Shown here: piece by piece, positions 1 through 12,236 of the stretch
How the letters are laid out: each line of letters opens with the position of its first letter
Position numbering within the stretch: position 1 is the first letter of the stretch
Assembly: GCA_026874595.1 (NCBI GenBank)
Contig: CM049322.1
Location: 22,973,400-23,037,399 of the forward strand
From: Sipunculus nudus
Taxonomy: Eukaryota > Annelida > Sipuncula > Golfingiida > Sipunculidae
Direction: 5' to 3'
DNA length: 64,000 bases
Made by a program: the position numbers and the translations under genes
Notes under the pieces: model-generated
The model's input: only the letters and a program-made list of their open reading frames with translations
What the model was told of the DNA's origin: nothing
The model's database searches: none

Positions 1-2290
1 ATCAAACAAAGAGAGAAAGAAAGAGACAAAATACAAAAAGGTAAGTGATACTAGCAACATCAAACAAAGAGAGAAAGAAAGAGACAAAATACAAAAAGGT
101 AAGTGATACTAGCAACATCAAACAAAGAGAGAAAGAAAGAGACAAAATACAAAAAGGTAAGTGATACTAGCAACATCAAACAAAGAGAGAAAGAAAGAGA
201 CAAAATACAAAAAGGTAAGTGATACTAGCAACATCAAACAAAGAGAGAAAGAAAGAGACAAAATACAAAAAGGTAAGTGATACTAGCAACATCAAACAAA
301 GAGAGAAAGAAAGAGACAAAATACAAAAAGGTAAGTGATACTAGCAACATCAAACAGATAGAGAAAGAAAGAGACAAAATACAAAAAGGTAAGTGATACA
401 AGCAACATCAAACAAAGAGAGAAAGAAAGAGACAAAATACAAATAGGTAAGTGATACTAGCAACATCAAACAAAGAGAGAAAGAAAGAGACAAAATACAA
501 AAAGGTAAGTGATACTAGCAACATCAAACAAAGAGAGACAGAAAGAGACAAAATACAAAAAGGTAAGTGATACTAGCAACATCAAACAGATAGAGAAAGA
601 AAGAGACAAAATACAAAAAGGTAAGTGATACTAGCAACATCAAACAAAGAGAGAAAGAAAGAGACAAAATACAAAAAGGTAAGTGATACTAGCAACATCA
701 AACAGAGAGAGAAAGAAAGAGACAAAATACAAAAAGGTAAGTGATACTAGCAACATCAAACAGAGAGAGAAAGAAAGAGACAAAATACAAAAAGGTAAGT
801 GATACTAGCAACATCAAACAGTAGAGAAAGAAAGAGACAAAATACAAAAAGGTAAGTGATACTAGCAACATCAAACAGAGAGAGAAAGAAAGAGACAAAA
901 TACAAAAAGGTAAGTGATACTAGCAACATCAAACAAAGAGAGAAAGAAAGAGACAAAATACAAAAAGATAAGTGATACTAGCAACATCAAACAAAGAGAG
1001 AAAGAAAGACACAAAATACAAAAAGATAAGTGATACTAGCAACATCAAACAAAGAGAGAAAGAAAGAGACAAAATACAAAAAGGTAAGTGATACTAGCAA
1101 CATCAAACAAAGAGAGACAGAAAGACACAAAATACAAAAAGGTAAGTGATACTAGCAACATCAAACAGATAGAGAAAGAAAGAGACAAAATACAAAAAGG
1201 TAAGTGATACTAGCAACATCAAACAAAGAGAGAAAGAAAGAGACAAAATACAAAAAGGTAAGTGATACTAGCAACATCAAACAGTTAGAGAAAGAAAGAG
1301 ACAAAATACAAAAAGGTAAGTGATACTAGCAACATCAAACAAAGAGAGAAAGAAAGAGACAAAATACAAAAAGGTAAGTGATACTAGCAACATCAAACAA
1401 AGAGAGAAAGAAAGAGACAAAATACAAAAAGGTAAGTGATACTAGCAACATCAAACAAAGAGAGAAAGAAAGAGACAAAATACAAAAAGGTAAGTGATAC
1501 TAGCAACATCAAACAAAGAGAGAAAGAAAGACACAAAATACAAAAAGGTAAGTGATACTAGCAACATCAAACAAAGAGAGAAAGAAAGAGACAAAATACA
1601 AAAAGGTAAGTGATACTAGCAACATCAAACAAAGAGAGAAAGAAAGAGACAAAATACAAAAAGGTAATAGATATGACCAACATCAAACAGATAGAGAAAA
1701 AAAGAGACAAAATACAAAAAGATAAGAGCTACGACCAACATCAAACAGATAGAGAAAGAAAGACACAAAAAACAAAAAGATAAGAGCTACGACCAACATC
1801 AAACAGATAGAGAAAGAAAGACACAAAATACAAAAAGATAACAGCTACGACCAAGATCAAACAGATAGAGAAAGAAAGACACAAAATACAAAAAGATAAG
1901 AGCTACGACCAACATCAAACAGATAGAGAAAGAAAGACACAAAATACAAAAAGATAAGAGCTACGACTAACATCAAACAGTTAGAGAAAGAAAGAGACAA
2001 AATACAAAAAGATAAGAGGTACGATCAATATTAAGCAATTATGAAAGAAATTACAAAATATAAAAAGGTAAGAGATACGACCAATATCAAACAGATAAGG
2101 AAGGAAAGAGAAAAAAAAACAAAAAGATAAGAGGTACGATCAATATATAACAGATTGGTAAAGAAATTATAAAATAAAAAAGGTAAGAGATACAACTAAC
2201 ATGAAACTGATTTAGAAAGAAAGGAATATAATACAAACATGTTAGAGATTCGATAATATCAAACTAATTTAGAAAGAAATGGGAAAAAAA
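1..2290. repeat. 58-bp minisatellite array with embedded splice-donor motif
   Basis: Tandem units of exactly 58 bp, nearly identical over 1-1664 (about 28 copies), then decayed copies to about 2290 in which the donor-like part changes to GATAAGAG. Each good unit contains AAAAAGGTAAGTGAT, a match to the animal 5' splice-site consensus, followed by purine-rich sequence. Reading frames across it are by-products of the period. It runs off the left edge of the window and probably lies in an intron of the gene whose exons begin at 2605. Confidence 0.97.
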
Positions 2291-2604
2291 CACAAACAGA
2301 CAAGAGAAAATCTAACTTTTCAGTGTAGAGGAACATGATATTGAAGTCTGTTCAGCAAAGAGAAACATTCTGAACCGCCAAGTGTTTTACCCTATATCTC
2401 CTATTACGTCGTGTTTACCCCATCAGCGTTCAATTGACTATTCAGCAAACACTACCTTTTCCTATTAGGTTTGTGTGAAAGCACCTTAGATCCAATTGTA
2501 TAAGTTTCTAATTCAATGATGCTTTGTATAAGATGCTTAACATTGTTACCCATTTAAATTATATAATTCCGTGATGTTATATATATATATCTTTACTCCT
2601 GTAG

Positions 2605-2759
2605 AGATAGCCAGACTGCTAATGCTGGCCCAAAGACGACGAGAGAAAGCTTTAAAGAGCTTACATGACTGGCAGGCGGCGGAGCTGAAGAGGCGGAGCC
2701 AAGTTGAGACAGTGACCAGTCTAGATGAAGAAACGTGGATGGCGCAGGGGATCAAACTG
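2605..2759 (+). CDS. Coiled-coil gene, internal exon a
   Basis: Begins after TTTACTCCTGTAG (2604; 2606 is a possible alternative acceptor) and ends at CTG before GTAATT, phase 0. It encodes a charged helix ending in WMAQGIKL. Earlier exons are outside the window. Confidence 0.7.
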
Positions 2760-4393
2760 GTAATTATACCCTCCTTAGAGGGCTCCACTACCACTGGCAA
2801 ATGACGTACCTGTAACACAGATTTTCGCGAATTTATTCATGTATCTGGTATTTTTACCTGGTCTAGTTAGCGGCCTATGAAAAGAATCTATTATGGAATA
2901 GTGACATATATTAATATCCTCAGAATATAGTAGCTTCCATGCTCATATAGCTCACACAGATTTTGGTGCCATATTTAAAGGCATGGATTAACAAACGCAA
3001 AAATGTATCACAATTGAACGACAAGGAGGCAGCTCAAACGAGTGTGTATGTTTGAGAGTTGTGACATCGTGAGCGTTAGCCAAGTTGTCGCAGGGCTTTG
3101 TGGTTGGTCACTCCGGTTGTAATACTGGCGGCCTGTTAGTCTGATAACATACCTAGTAATGACTAAACAAAGCGGACGTGTTGGAACATAGACACCTCTA
3201 CGCAGTCATGACAAATACACTTTAGTGGTACTGAAAAACATTGTATGTCTCCGTGGCCAGAACATGTATACACAGACGCCATCTGTACATCATGAACGCC
3301 CCATCTTCATGGCCAGCAGCTAGTGACGTCATTCTCCGATACGGGAGCCATACAGACAAGCATGATAGAGAATTCATGCTTGTACCCCACCATCCAGTAA
3401 AGCTGGTTTCATATAAATACCTTGATTACAATATTTACTCGCCATACTTTATTGCGATTTGCGTAAAAGGGGCATTTTTTTCAAACTGCATAACCAGAAT
3501 ATTTTGGACAAATTCAGTGTCATTGTTTCGTTCATGCTTTTACGTTTTCTAGGGAGCAATGCTTCAAAAGAAATAACTGAAATACAACTCATACCTTTGT
3601 TCATTTATTCTTTAAAGCCAGAAAATGTGTCATATTGCATTATAATTTGTTAAACATTTTAGTCTAAATAACATTTAAGTTATTATCTTTGCTTGCTTTA
3701 GAGCTTTGATCTATCGCAACATGTTAATGCAACTGTTTATTTACCTTATTTTCATTCTATCTCAAGGGATTCAACCATATAATTTGTGATGCACCATGGG
3801 AAAGCCACCATGTTTGAGAGTAATGTTAAACCTTTTCGAGCTGATGACAACATCGAAAAGACGCATTACATGGTATATCACACTTGATCTTATTTCTTCA
3901 GTTAAACAGTGTTTTGTTCAGTTCAATTCTCATTTTTGTTTATAGACAGAAGATCATTTCGCGGACACTGGAACCATAAGAAAATCATCAAAACAGGCAC
4001 AAAAGAAGTATGAAATGGCCGTCACGGACCGGAAGGAGTATCATGACGTCATATCGGAAATAGAGAAACTAAAAAATGAACTGCACTCGCAAAGCACGCC
4101 GGGACACCTACACGTGAACGAGGGAAAGGGCATCTTTGAAGAAGACACAAATCAGATAATCAGTAAGGTCTCAACCTTCATATATGTAACACAGATCTTA
4201 TTTTAGAGATTTAATACTTTCTCGGTCATGTCATAACAACAATTTTGGATAAAAACGATTTACATGTTTATTGATTTTTCTAGAATGGCTGTTTTAAGAG
4301 ATCTTGTACGATGAACGCAACACCTTTTTAATTAACATCTTTGAAAGGAAAATGTTCTTGCTATTTATTTTACGGATATTTGTCTATTGACTG

Positions 4394-4483
<90 letters not shown>

Positions 4484-5538
4484 GAGGCTAGTTAAAAACT
4501 AGACTTTTTCCAATTATTTTCACTCGACTGATGTAGGGATAGTATAAGATGTAGGGTTGAAGGCATGGTAAGGTAAACATGTACTTTCTGAGGTTATGTA
4601 TATTTTCATCTAACATTGTTTTTTTTTTTTTAATCAGGCATAGACTTCTGTCCGGACAAGTGTCCTGGTATTCCATGGACCGAGCAGCAGCTGGCGGAAG
4701 ACAAATTTACTGATATCAGGAACGACCTTCAGGTGACAATCTTAAACTAACTCTGACCATACTTACCGCCAAGAATAAATAAAAATACAAACAGATAATT
4801 ATAATAATATAACATGTTAATAATCATTACACACACAGTTTCTCGAAAGAAAAAGTTCATATATAGGACTTTTTATTCGTTTTTTTTTGTCTTTATATTG
4901 AAATCCATATAGTACTAACAATGACAGAAGGCTATTTGATCTGATGATTCAGGTGCATGTCACGACTCAATATGTACCGATTTTAAACAGTTTGTGTCAC
5001 TTTTTTTCCGAAGCAAACAAAACTGTATAATAGGAATAAAACAAGCAGCTCATTGTTCAGATTGTGAAACAGTTCATGTATTTTTGTTCTTTTTTTTCAG
5101 ACCATGCACTCCCGCTTGCAGCAGGCGCAAAAGAAGAAGTCCTCGACCTCTGACCCGCTCGACCTCGCTTATAAAACCTCTACCGGAGGTCAAAGCAAGT
5201 ACCACTTCTCACGTGGTCTCGTCAAACTACCAATCAACGCCCGCGTGGCCTCGCTTGAACTCGGTGACCCCATGCACCCTCAGCAGAACGGAGAGCATAT
5301 TTACGGTGTTGTTAACAAAGTGAAAAATCCTGACCGCGGATCAGAGGAGCCAGCAGATAAGACTGAAGACAGTGATGCGAGTGATGATGAGAACCCGCCC
5401 CCACTTCCCAGCAAACGGCCAGAGAGTCTCCTGCATATAGCACCAGGGGGCGTGGCTGCTGAGGAAGGAGTGTCTGACCAGGAAAATATTAAAGACGTAA
5501 TTTCAGAAGGCTCTGACCACTCGAATGCAAACACGTAA
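2605..5538 (+). CDS. Unrecognised coiled-coil protein, last four exons
   Basis: Four exons join in frame: 2605-2759, 3946-4162, 4638-4732 and 5101-5538, giving about 300 C-terminal residues; the 5' part lies left of the window. Introns are phase 0, 1 and 0, all GT-AG. The first exon is a basic, Arg/Lys/Glu-rich helix (AQRRREKALKSLHDWQ). The second is a Lys/Glu heptad-like stretch (EYHDVISEIEKLKNEL). The third has a CPDKCPGIPW motif. The last has a conserved-looking block (LDLAYKTSTGGQSKYHFS), an acidic Ser/Asp stretch, a proline run (NPPPLPSKRP) and the stop codon. I do not recognise the family; a cytoskeletal or ciliary role would be a guess from the coiled coil alone. Confidence 0.75.
2760..3945 (+). 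other. Intron of the coiled-coil gene
   Basis: Donor GTAATT and acceptor TTTGTTTATAG. Open frames here (for example 3241-3552) lack splice context or protein-like composition. I see no feature in it. Confidence 0.65.
3946..4162 (+). CDS. Coiled-coil gene, internal exon b
   Basis: Acceptor TTTATAG at 3945, phase 0 entry, donor GTAAGG at 4163 giving phase 1. The alternative donor after 4167 (GTCTCA) is weaker and would break the frame with the next exon. It encodes a Lys/Glu-rich helical segment. Confidence 0.75.
4399..4480. repeat. (TA)n microsatellite in intron
   Basis: About 40 uninterrupted TA dinucleotides within the 475-bp intron between the second and third visible exons. Such tracts are length-variable and prone to assembly error. 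Confidence 0.97.
4638..4732 (+). CDS. Coiled-coil gene, internal exon c
   Basis: Acceptor after a T run and AATCAG (4637), phase 1 entry making a Ser codon, donor GTGACA, phase 0 exit. It encodes DFCPDKCPGIPWTEQQ and following residues. The two Cys and the PGIPW block are the most distinctive part of the protein. Confidence 0.75.
5101..5538 (+). CDS. Coiled-coil gene, terminal exon
   Basis: Acceptor TTTTTTTCAG at 5100, phase 0, 145 codons plus TAA at 5536-5538. It opens TMHSRLQQAQKKK, continues into a conserved-looking region to about codon 60, then a low-complexity acidic and Pro-rich tail. An ATG at 5104 is in frame but is internal, not a start. Confidence 0.8.
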   Translation, partial: TMHSRLQQAQKKKSSTSDPLDLAYKTSTGGQSKYHFSRGLVKLPINARVASLELGDPMHPQQNGEHIYGVVNKVKNPDRGSEEPADKTEDSDASDDENPPPLPSKRPESLLHIAPGGVAAEEGVSDQENIKDVISEGSDHSNANT

Positions 5539-6619
5539 TGAAACTGTCAGATCCAGGACATGTGAAGGACACGGGTGTTACCTGGATAATGAACAGTTGT
5601 GGTAGTTTGTCCAAACGTTTAGCACAAAAGCGACCTTGTGCTCGACCTTGACCTGTACTAAATATCACGTGGGCATTACTGACGGGCAGCACTGTGTGTC
5701 TGTCGTCGACATGCACACACGAACCCTCGAATTATGTGCTTGCACTGTGTTTGAAAAACTCGTATGTTTCTTGGTTTCTTGTTTTCAGAACAAACCCAGG
5801 AGACATCCATTTTATTCATTCAGATTTATGTAAATATATCAGTTGACAGAAATGCGCAAGCGTTTCAGCACAACGTTTTACCATTATCGCAATTTCATAC
5901 CAAAAATCATATAATTATATGTTGGGGTAAACTAGGCCTTCTGTGGACTCTTGGCAGCCGAGGGCATGACCGAGGTCGCAGGGTCTCTTCTGTGAACGTC
6001 ACTAAAGCTGTAGTGACCAGTTGAGACTTAATTTGTGTTAGATTAACACACATACACACATATGTATGTATGTATATATAAATGTGGTAGTTTATATATA
6101 TATATATATAAATGAAACATTGCGACATCTGGTGGCTAGACGATGAGTTACTTCTCATGATTTCATGCACTGCCACCGGGAAGACCAGTACATCAAACCT
6201 AATCCTGGTATTGAAGTAGGTTGGTTTTGACAGTAATTTACAGTACAACATACACACTCAAACTTGGTGTGATTATGTCTATGTGGTAACGCATTCTGTG
6301 TCACTCTGAGTACTGTGGTTGTTTTTTTTTTTTTTTTTTTTTTATTGTTTTCATCAATTACAGCACATAGGGTACCGCATATTCCTTATCACTGATCATC
6401 AAAAGAAAACAGTCGTGAGATGTTTATCCAAACAAAGTGAATGAAGGCCGCGAACTGTATAAATAAGGGGGAGAATATGTAAAAAAAAATCATTCTGTAT
6501 AGTGAATCTACACATGATCAACAAGACCTGCAGTTACGAATGGATCAACCACCCGCAAAGAGAGGCAGCCATGCAATTTCTGCCTCACAGAAATCAACAA
6601 TCTCGGATATCCTGACCGT
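5539..6619. other. 3' flank, no gene seen
   Basis: Contains the probable 3' UTR of the upstream gene, short TA and TATG runs near 6055-6112, and a T run at about 6320-6343. Open frames are short and not protein-like. Confidence 0.6.
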
Positions 6620-6775
6620 GGGGCCTGGACAGCTGAGCGGTCAAACGCTCGACTTTCTCCGCTGGCGACCCGGGTTCCATCCCAGGTGCTGCCATGAGAG
6701 TGGGTTGTAGTGGCCCATCCAAGGTCGGTGGTTCTCCCCGTGTTCTCGATCTTCAACTCTACTTCTATTTTCGCC
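6620..6775 (+). mobile_element. tRNA-derived SINE-like fragment
   Basis: A tRNA-like head shows a box A-like TGGACAGCTGAGCGG at 6626-6640 and a box B-like GGGTTCCATCCC at 6672-6683, the spacing expected for RNA polymerase III promoters. It is followed by GGCCCATCCAAGGTCGGTGG, which resembles the conserved central domain found in several marine-invertebrate and fish tRNA SINEs (from memory, not searched). The copy looks degenerate and I cannot place its 3' end. Minus-strand open frames at 6508-7003 are antisense readings of it. Confidence 0.55.
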
Positions 6776-8364
6776 GTAGTATCTAACTGTATACCGACTC
6801 AATCTGTCAAACTTTGTCGTTGCTGAGGGAGCCAGTGCAGGCCAGATTTTCCGAAGACCTGTGACTGGCTCGAGCGCCGACTTCACTTTCAGAATATCCT
6901 GACCTTCAAATTCACGGCTTGTTTGGAAAAAATGTACGATTTGAAATCGATCCCCGTACACCTGTATCAAGAACTGATGTTCCGATATGTCCACGAAAAT
7001 CATATGGGTGGCAAGTCATGGGCATTATTGGGTTCGCCAGCTAAAAACGCAGTTCTGCGCAACAGCTTTTTATTATACGTGATGTATACTTTATAGAAAG
7101 CGCATAAGTATTTTTCAAAAATGAGCTACTAGATTAAAGAGCAGCTCCTTCCTGGCTATGAACATAGCCTACCCCGCGAATATCTGACAGCCGAACCCTT
7201 CTAAGAACTGTTTTCCGTAAGGCCTCATTAAGGGCCCGCGGGTATGCACGGCAGCTATTCGACAAAATTGGGAAAAGTGTCGTCTCGGGTTATGTAAATG
7301 ATTTGAAGTGAACCAATGACATGACGTGTCGTCACATGTTTACTAATTCCGGTACATGTGTACCAATATTTGTTCTATCACCTGAACCAGCCCTCGGGTG
7401 CTGGCACGAGTGAAAATGAACGATTAAAAGAACGTTTGACGGTCATTGCACAAAAGGTTTAACGTAAATTTGGCAGCAACACGTGGTGATCATTTTTTCT
7501 TTGGCGGGAGGGGTTAATTGTTGTACAATGGCGGCCAATAATAGGAGCATATTCATAACCGCAAAGTCAAATTCCGGCGGAGCGCCGGTGTACTTCTTAA
7601 GTAAAAGAAACCCGGTTAAATAACATTATCATCACATTCATCACAACGAAAATTCAATAAAACGAACTAATTCCAATGGGACAGACGTGTTCCTTATAGC
7701 GAGACTTGACTGTATATCAGTATCTGATGTTGCAGTATCATTTGTGAACCACCAGATCAGTTTCAGGTATTCATTTCATGAGAGCTGTAATACAGGAGCG
7801 GGCCAGGGGAAGGGATAAAGATGTTGATCCCCGCCTATAACTGGTAAAATTATATCTACATGGAGTGTTTTCCCATTGTTTTATAATATCCCCACCTGGA
7901 GTAAAAACGCCTTTTAGGGTCGACCCATTAGTCCCCAACTGTTGAAGCTGTCTCTGAATTTATTTAAGTGATGAACTAAAAATTTGCATTCAACGGAATG
8001 TAAGCCTCCGCCATGGGGGGGGGGGGGGGGGTCCCTACTGTGGCTGTTCCCAAAACCGTGCTTGCTTTCACGTGCCCATATTCTCAGGTTCATTCGTGCG
8101 TGAGTGACTTAACATTTGGGTATATCCTTGTACATGTTCCGGCTCCACACCAAAATCTAATCGTTTATTCATTCTTTCATTCCGAAAATGCCTTGACAAT
8201 TTCATTAGATTCCGTTGATGATTCCGTTCATGAGTTTTGTTGTGAACATCCACAACGACCCACGAACGGGGATTAACAACAATATACACACAAACACGCA
8301 CAAACGGAAAAGCAATCAGCAGCCGTTAGCTCGAAATTATGGTCGTAGTCTCTTGACAGACTTA

Positions 8365-8429
<65 letters not shown>

Positions 8430-8900
8430 CACATATAGACACCCTCCAAAAAACACTGATACTTTTATGTCAGTAGAACTACTGTAGTCCTGCGTGTTTT
8501 ATATTTTAACCGGGTTTATAAGACAGATTCCACAAAACATGGCAGCTAAAGAACTTCGCATCGGTGATACGGCCGTTATAGGTTCACATCAATTACCAGC
8601 AATACACTTTCAGTCACGTGGAGAATTTTTATTTATCATGTCACCAAATACAGAGACTTTGTTAATCTTAAACTTGCTTTAAACTGCGATCTGCATGTAA
8701 TTTCTGTTTTCTATAATAAAATATCCAGTTTCAGGTATTTTTTGTCATTCATGGTTCCTTGGTTGAAGGAATACTCGTGGGTTTCCCCAAATTGTCCCAC
8801 CAAAAGTGTAGAAAACAACAGCATCAATAGAAGATCATGCTAAGGAGTAAAGCCACTCCATTTTTGTTGAGTTGTGAAAGACTAATCAGCCTAAATTATA
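6776..8900. other. Intergenic stretch with simple repeats
   Basis: No gene recognised. It holds a 17-base G run at 8015-8031 and a (TC)n tract at 8371-8426. The 8013-8276 and 8215-8487 frames run through or beside these simple repeats and are not credible genes. Confidence 0.6.
8371..8426. repeat. (TC)n microsatellite
   Basis: 28 uninterrupted TC dinucleotides. Confidence 0.97.
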
Positions 8901-9181
8901 GTGGAACCTCCGAATTACAGACACTGAATTTTTTATCCGCAATAGAGATGTGCCCTTAGTAGGGAGGTTATGGCCGCTAAAGATCAAAGAACCGCGGAGT
9001 TTTCGCGTTTGCCCGTAATACAGAGGTGATTTGACAGCTCCTTTGCTCAATAACTGTCCCTAATTCAGAGTAGAGAGGTGCCCACAAATGAGAAAGTGAC
9101 AATAAAGAGTAAATTCCCAAGTGATTGCCCGTAAGTGGCCGTAAATGGAAGGTGCCCGTTGTACAGAGGAGAGGTTCCATT
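8901..9181. mobile_element. MITE-like element with short terminal inverted repeats
   Basis: The ends are inverted: GTGGAACCTCC at 8901 and GGAGAGGTTCCAT ending at 9180. Inside, a motif of the type CCCGTAATACAGAGGTG recurs in decayed form, with CCCGTTGTACAGAGG near the right end. TTATA-like bases flank both sides and could be a target-site duplication. There is no coding capacity, so if it moves it is non-autonomous. Confidence 0.5.
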
Positions 9182-9189
9182 GTTTATAA

Positions 9190-10286
9190 TCATTCAGTAA
9201 TCCCGTTCCCTAATATGCCCGTTGTAGAACAAAACGTTGATATATCTGTCGGTTGAGACATTTGCAGAAAGTAAGTTTTGGTCAAGCAAACGTATTACAA
9301 ACCTCATAATTGCGTACGAAAAAAAATATTTGTATAGATTTAACACAAAATGAGCCAAATTCCAGGAGGAAAAAGATTTTAGATCTAATTTCCATTTATA
9401 CATGAGGTGGTTTGTGTTGAATAAAAACTATTGGCACATCGATGAACACTGTCACCTCGGCAGTGAAGTCAAATACTGGAGAATCCTCTGTGACAAAAAT
9501 TTCTAGATCTCAGTAAAAGCAAAGTATTTTTGCTACTGTCAGTCCCAAATTTCCAGCATATAATAAAAACAACATGCATAACTAGATCTGATTTGTTGAT
9601 AAAATTCAGTTCTTGTTGTCACATGGGTACCAGCCAAACAAATCAGGGCAAAATATTGGATCTGGATGAAATCCTCCATTCACACAACAAACGCACGTCG
9701 AAAAGGTTTACTTAACCTTCTCTTTCGACAGATGGCGCAAACCTAAACATGGTGTGGAAAGGCAAAGTTCAAGTGGGTTCTCCTGATGTGCTTCAGTCTT
9801 GAAAACGTCTTGAATATACCATTTCACCTTTCTAACACTAGCTTAGGGCTATATGTTGTTTAATCGGTTTGTGTACCATTCCCTTCCAATTTGTAATGGG
9901 TTTTTCATTGACTGCATCTGAATTGCCTCGATCCGGCTTTCATGGATTCCGATCCGATAACAGAGAGACTAATATATCTGATGTTGAATGTTTTAACATT
10001 TTATCAATTATATATTTTAAACTGTATTTTTATTTTATTTCTTTCATCGTCATTCATTTAATGACACACATCACTTACGAAATACATGAATTAAGTACAT
10101 GTAACGAGACACTATAGACACCTTGGAGCGTGAATCTTCGGATTTGAACGCTGAGCCCGGTTGTATATCTAATGCATGTGTGGCTCTCGTGGAACGTGTC
10201 CACGAGGTGTGGACGTTCAATCAAATGCCAACACGTCGCACAATAAAAAACTGTTGAAAAGAAAAAACACTTGGTGCCGTTTATGT
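9190..10286. other. Intergenic, nothing recognised
   Basis: AT-rich sequence with short open frames of no recognisable composition and no clear repeat. Confidence 0.55.
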
Positions 10287-10472
10287 AGTAATGAGTAAGT
10301 CAACTTATTTGGGTATGTACTATAATAGAAATTAAGTCAACATTTTTCGACATTTCTGATACAACGTTCAGATTTAAAAATATCACATTTATTTTAATTA
10401 TATACTTTTTAATCATATATTTTTCCCCTTTTCTGTGTGGTGCTGCCTTTGAATAACCTTTGTTACATACTA

Positions 10473-10540
<68 letters not shown>

Positions 10541-10944
10541 TTAAACTCTGAGCATAATCACAAAGGCACTTTTCTTCAAGATATTAGTTCATGAGCCAGA
10601 ATGGGTATAGTTATTTTCTTGATCCTAGTTTTCTTGTAACTGGAGGTCCCCAGCATGTGGATATTAATGTTGGCACTTGAAACAAGATTGCTTGTTTGAG
10701 AAACGACCATTTTTATCAAATCGCCTCAAAGTAGCCCGTTCGCGGCTGAGTGGAATCTGATATGGTCACAATAGTGACTGTCTATTCCTTAATACTGGTC
10801 CTAAAGTTGTGAAATAATCACTGTAACATTACTCCTCTTTATTGATAAATAAGGTAGATATTTAGGACCGTATCCGTTTTCTATTATAGTACATACCGTT
10901 TTCTATTATAGTACATACCCAAATAAGTTGACTTACTCATTACT
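10287..10944. mobile_element. 658-bp element with 45-bp perfect terminal inverted repeats
   Basis: Bases 10287-10331 are the exact reverse complement of 10900-10944; the ends read AGTAATGAGTAAGTC and GACTTACTCATTACT. The inner 22 bp of the right end are also duplicated in tandem (10876-10897 and 10898-10919). The interior holds a (TA)n tract at 10474-10536 and no open reading frame. This is a non-autonomous DNA transposon (MITE) architecture. The target-site duplication is not clear. Confidence 0.75.
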
Positions 10945-10959
10945 GTAATGATAAAATAT

Positions 10960-11189
10960 AATCATTATAATGATAATAGTGATGATTGAGTTGATGATGA
11001 TGATGATTATTATTATTATTATAACAAAAATATTGAAATTATTTTTATTATCAATATCATAATAATTTTTGTAATTGTTTTTGTTATTGTTATTGTTATT
11101 ATCATTATTATTACAAATATTGTTATTATTATAATTATTATCATTATTTTTATAACTTCTATTATTATTATTATTATAATTATTATTAA

Positions 11190-11235
<46 letters not shown>

Positions 11236-11332
11236 AGGTATAATTGTAATATAAGTGTAATAATAATTATTTTTATCAAATTTATTATATAATTTACTTT
11301 TATATTAATACCGTTATTATTTTATTTAATTA

Positions 11333-11391
<59 letters not shown>

Positions 11392-11812
11392 ATAACAAGT
11401 ATTATATTATTATTATTATTATTATCATCATCATCATCATCATTACAGGTATATAATTGTAATTATAATTATTATTTTCATTTTTATTATAATTATTCCT
11501 TATTTATTATCATTACTAGTATATTATTTTATTATTATTATTATTATTATTATAACAAGTATTCTATTATTATTATTATTATTATAAGTAGTATTAGTAT
11601 TATTGTTATTTTATTATTATAGCAAGTATTTTATTATTATTATTATAATTATAACAAGTATTCTATTATTATTATTATAATTATAATAAGTAGTATTAGT
11701 ATTATTGTTATTTTATTATTATAACAAGTATTTTATTATTATTATTATAATTAGTATTATTGTTATTATTATATCATTATTATTATTATTATTATTAATA
11801 CAAATGTATTAT
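10960..11812. repeat. Trinucleotide-rich ATT/TTA low-complexity tract
   Basis: About 850 bp dominated by imperfect ATT repeats, with local ATC runs. CATTACAGGTATA-type strings recur near 11231 and 11442. Noncoding. Confidence 0.9.
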
Positions 11813-12049
11813 CATTTTTATACATTTCCTCATGGACTGTCGAGGCGTGAAGCGGGCCTAAGATAAACCTCCTAACCTTACACTTGAGCGGGCAGCATCA
11901 TGATCTAAAATTAGACAATTTTCCTGACGTAAAAAGTCTTTCAAGTTTGGAATCTCCGTCAATAATGGACAAGCTCTATTTGTTATGGTCAGGTAAAGTA
12001 GGTCAAGAGCCGATCAAAGTCCCAAACCTACACATCTAATTTACTGTCA

Positions 12050-12172
12050 TAGCACAGGCCACATAAACCCGCAGGTAAACGGAGAGCGGAGCCGAGTGCG
12101 AGCCCGAGGCAGCGATAAAGCTGTACGTCACACAGGACCGTCACAGCACCTTACCCGGGGTTTTTAACCATC
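12050..12172 (+). promoter_or_regulatory. Probable promoter and 5' UTR of the CUB gene
   Basis: This is the GC-richer sequence immediately upstream of the signal-peptide exon. It contains GCGATAAAG and a CRE-half-like TACGTCAC near 12124. The transcription start cannot be fixed from sequence. Confidence 0.3.
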
Positions 12173-12236
12173 ATGGCTGGATATGTATTCAGAACACAAC
12201 TTGTGTGGATTATATTAACGCTATACCTGTGTGGAG
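12173..12236 (+). CDS. CUB gene exon 1: signal peptide
   Basis: The ATG at 12173 (context ATCATGG) opens MAGYVFRTQL followed by a hydrophobic core (VWIILTLYLCG). Donor GTAAGTTC at 12237 leaves phase 1. Cleavage probably falls near residues 20-22. Confidence 0.85.

Noticed and set aside
698-956. Minus-strand hydrophobic frames (66 codons)
   Set aside because: Two overlapping readings of the 58-bp array offset by exactly one unit.
6508-7003. Minus-strand frame of 120 codons
   Set aside because: It reads antisense through a SINE-like element and has no domain.
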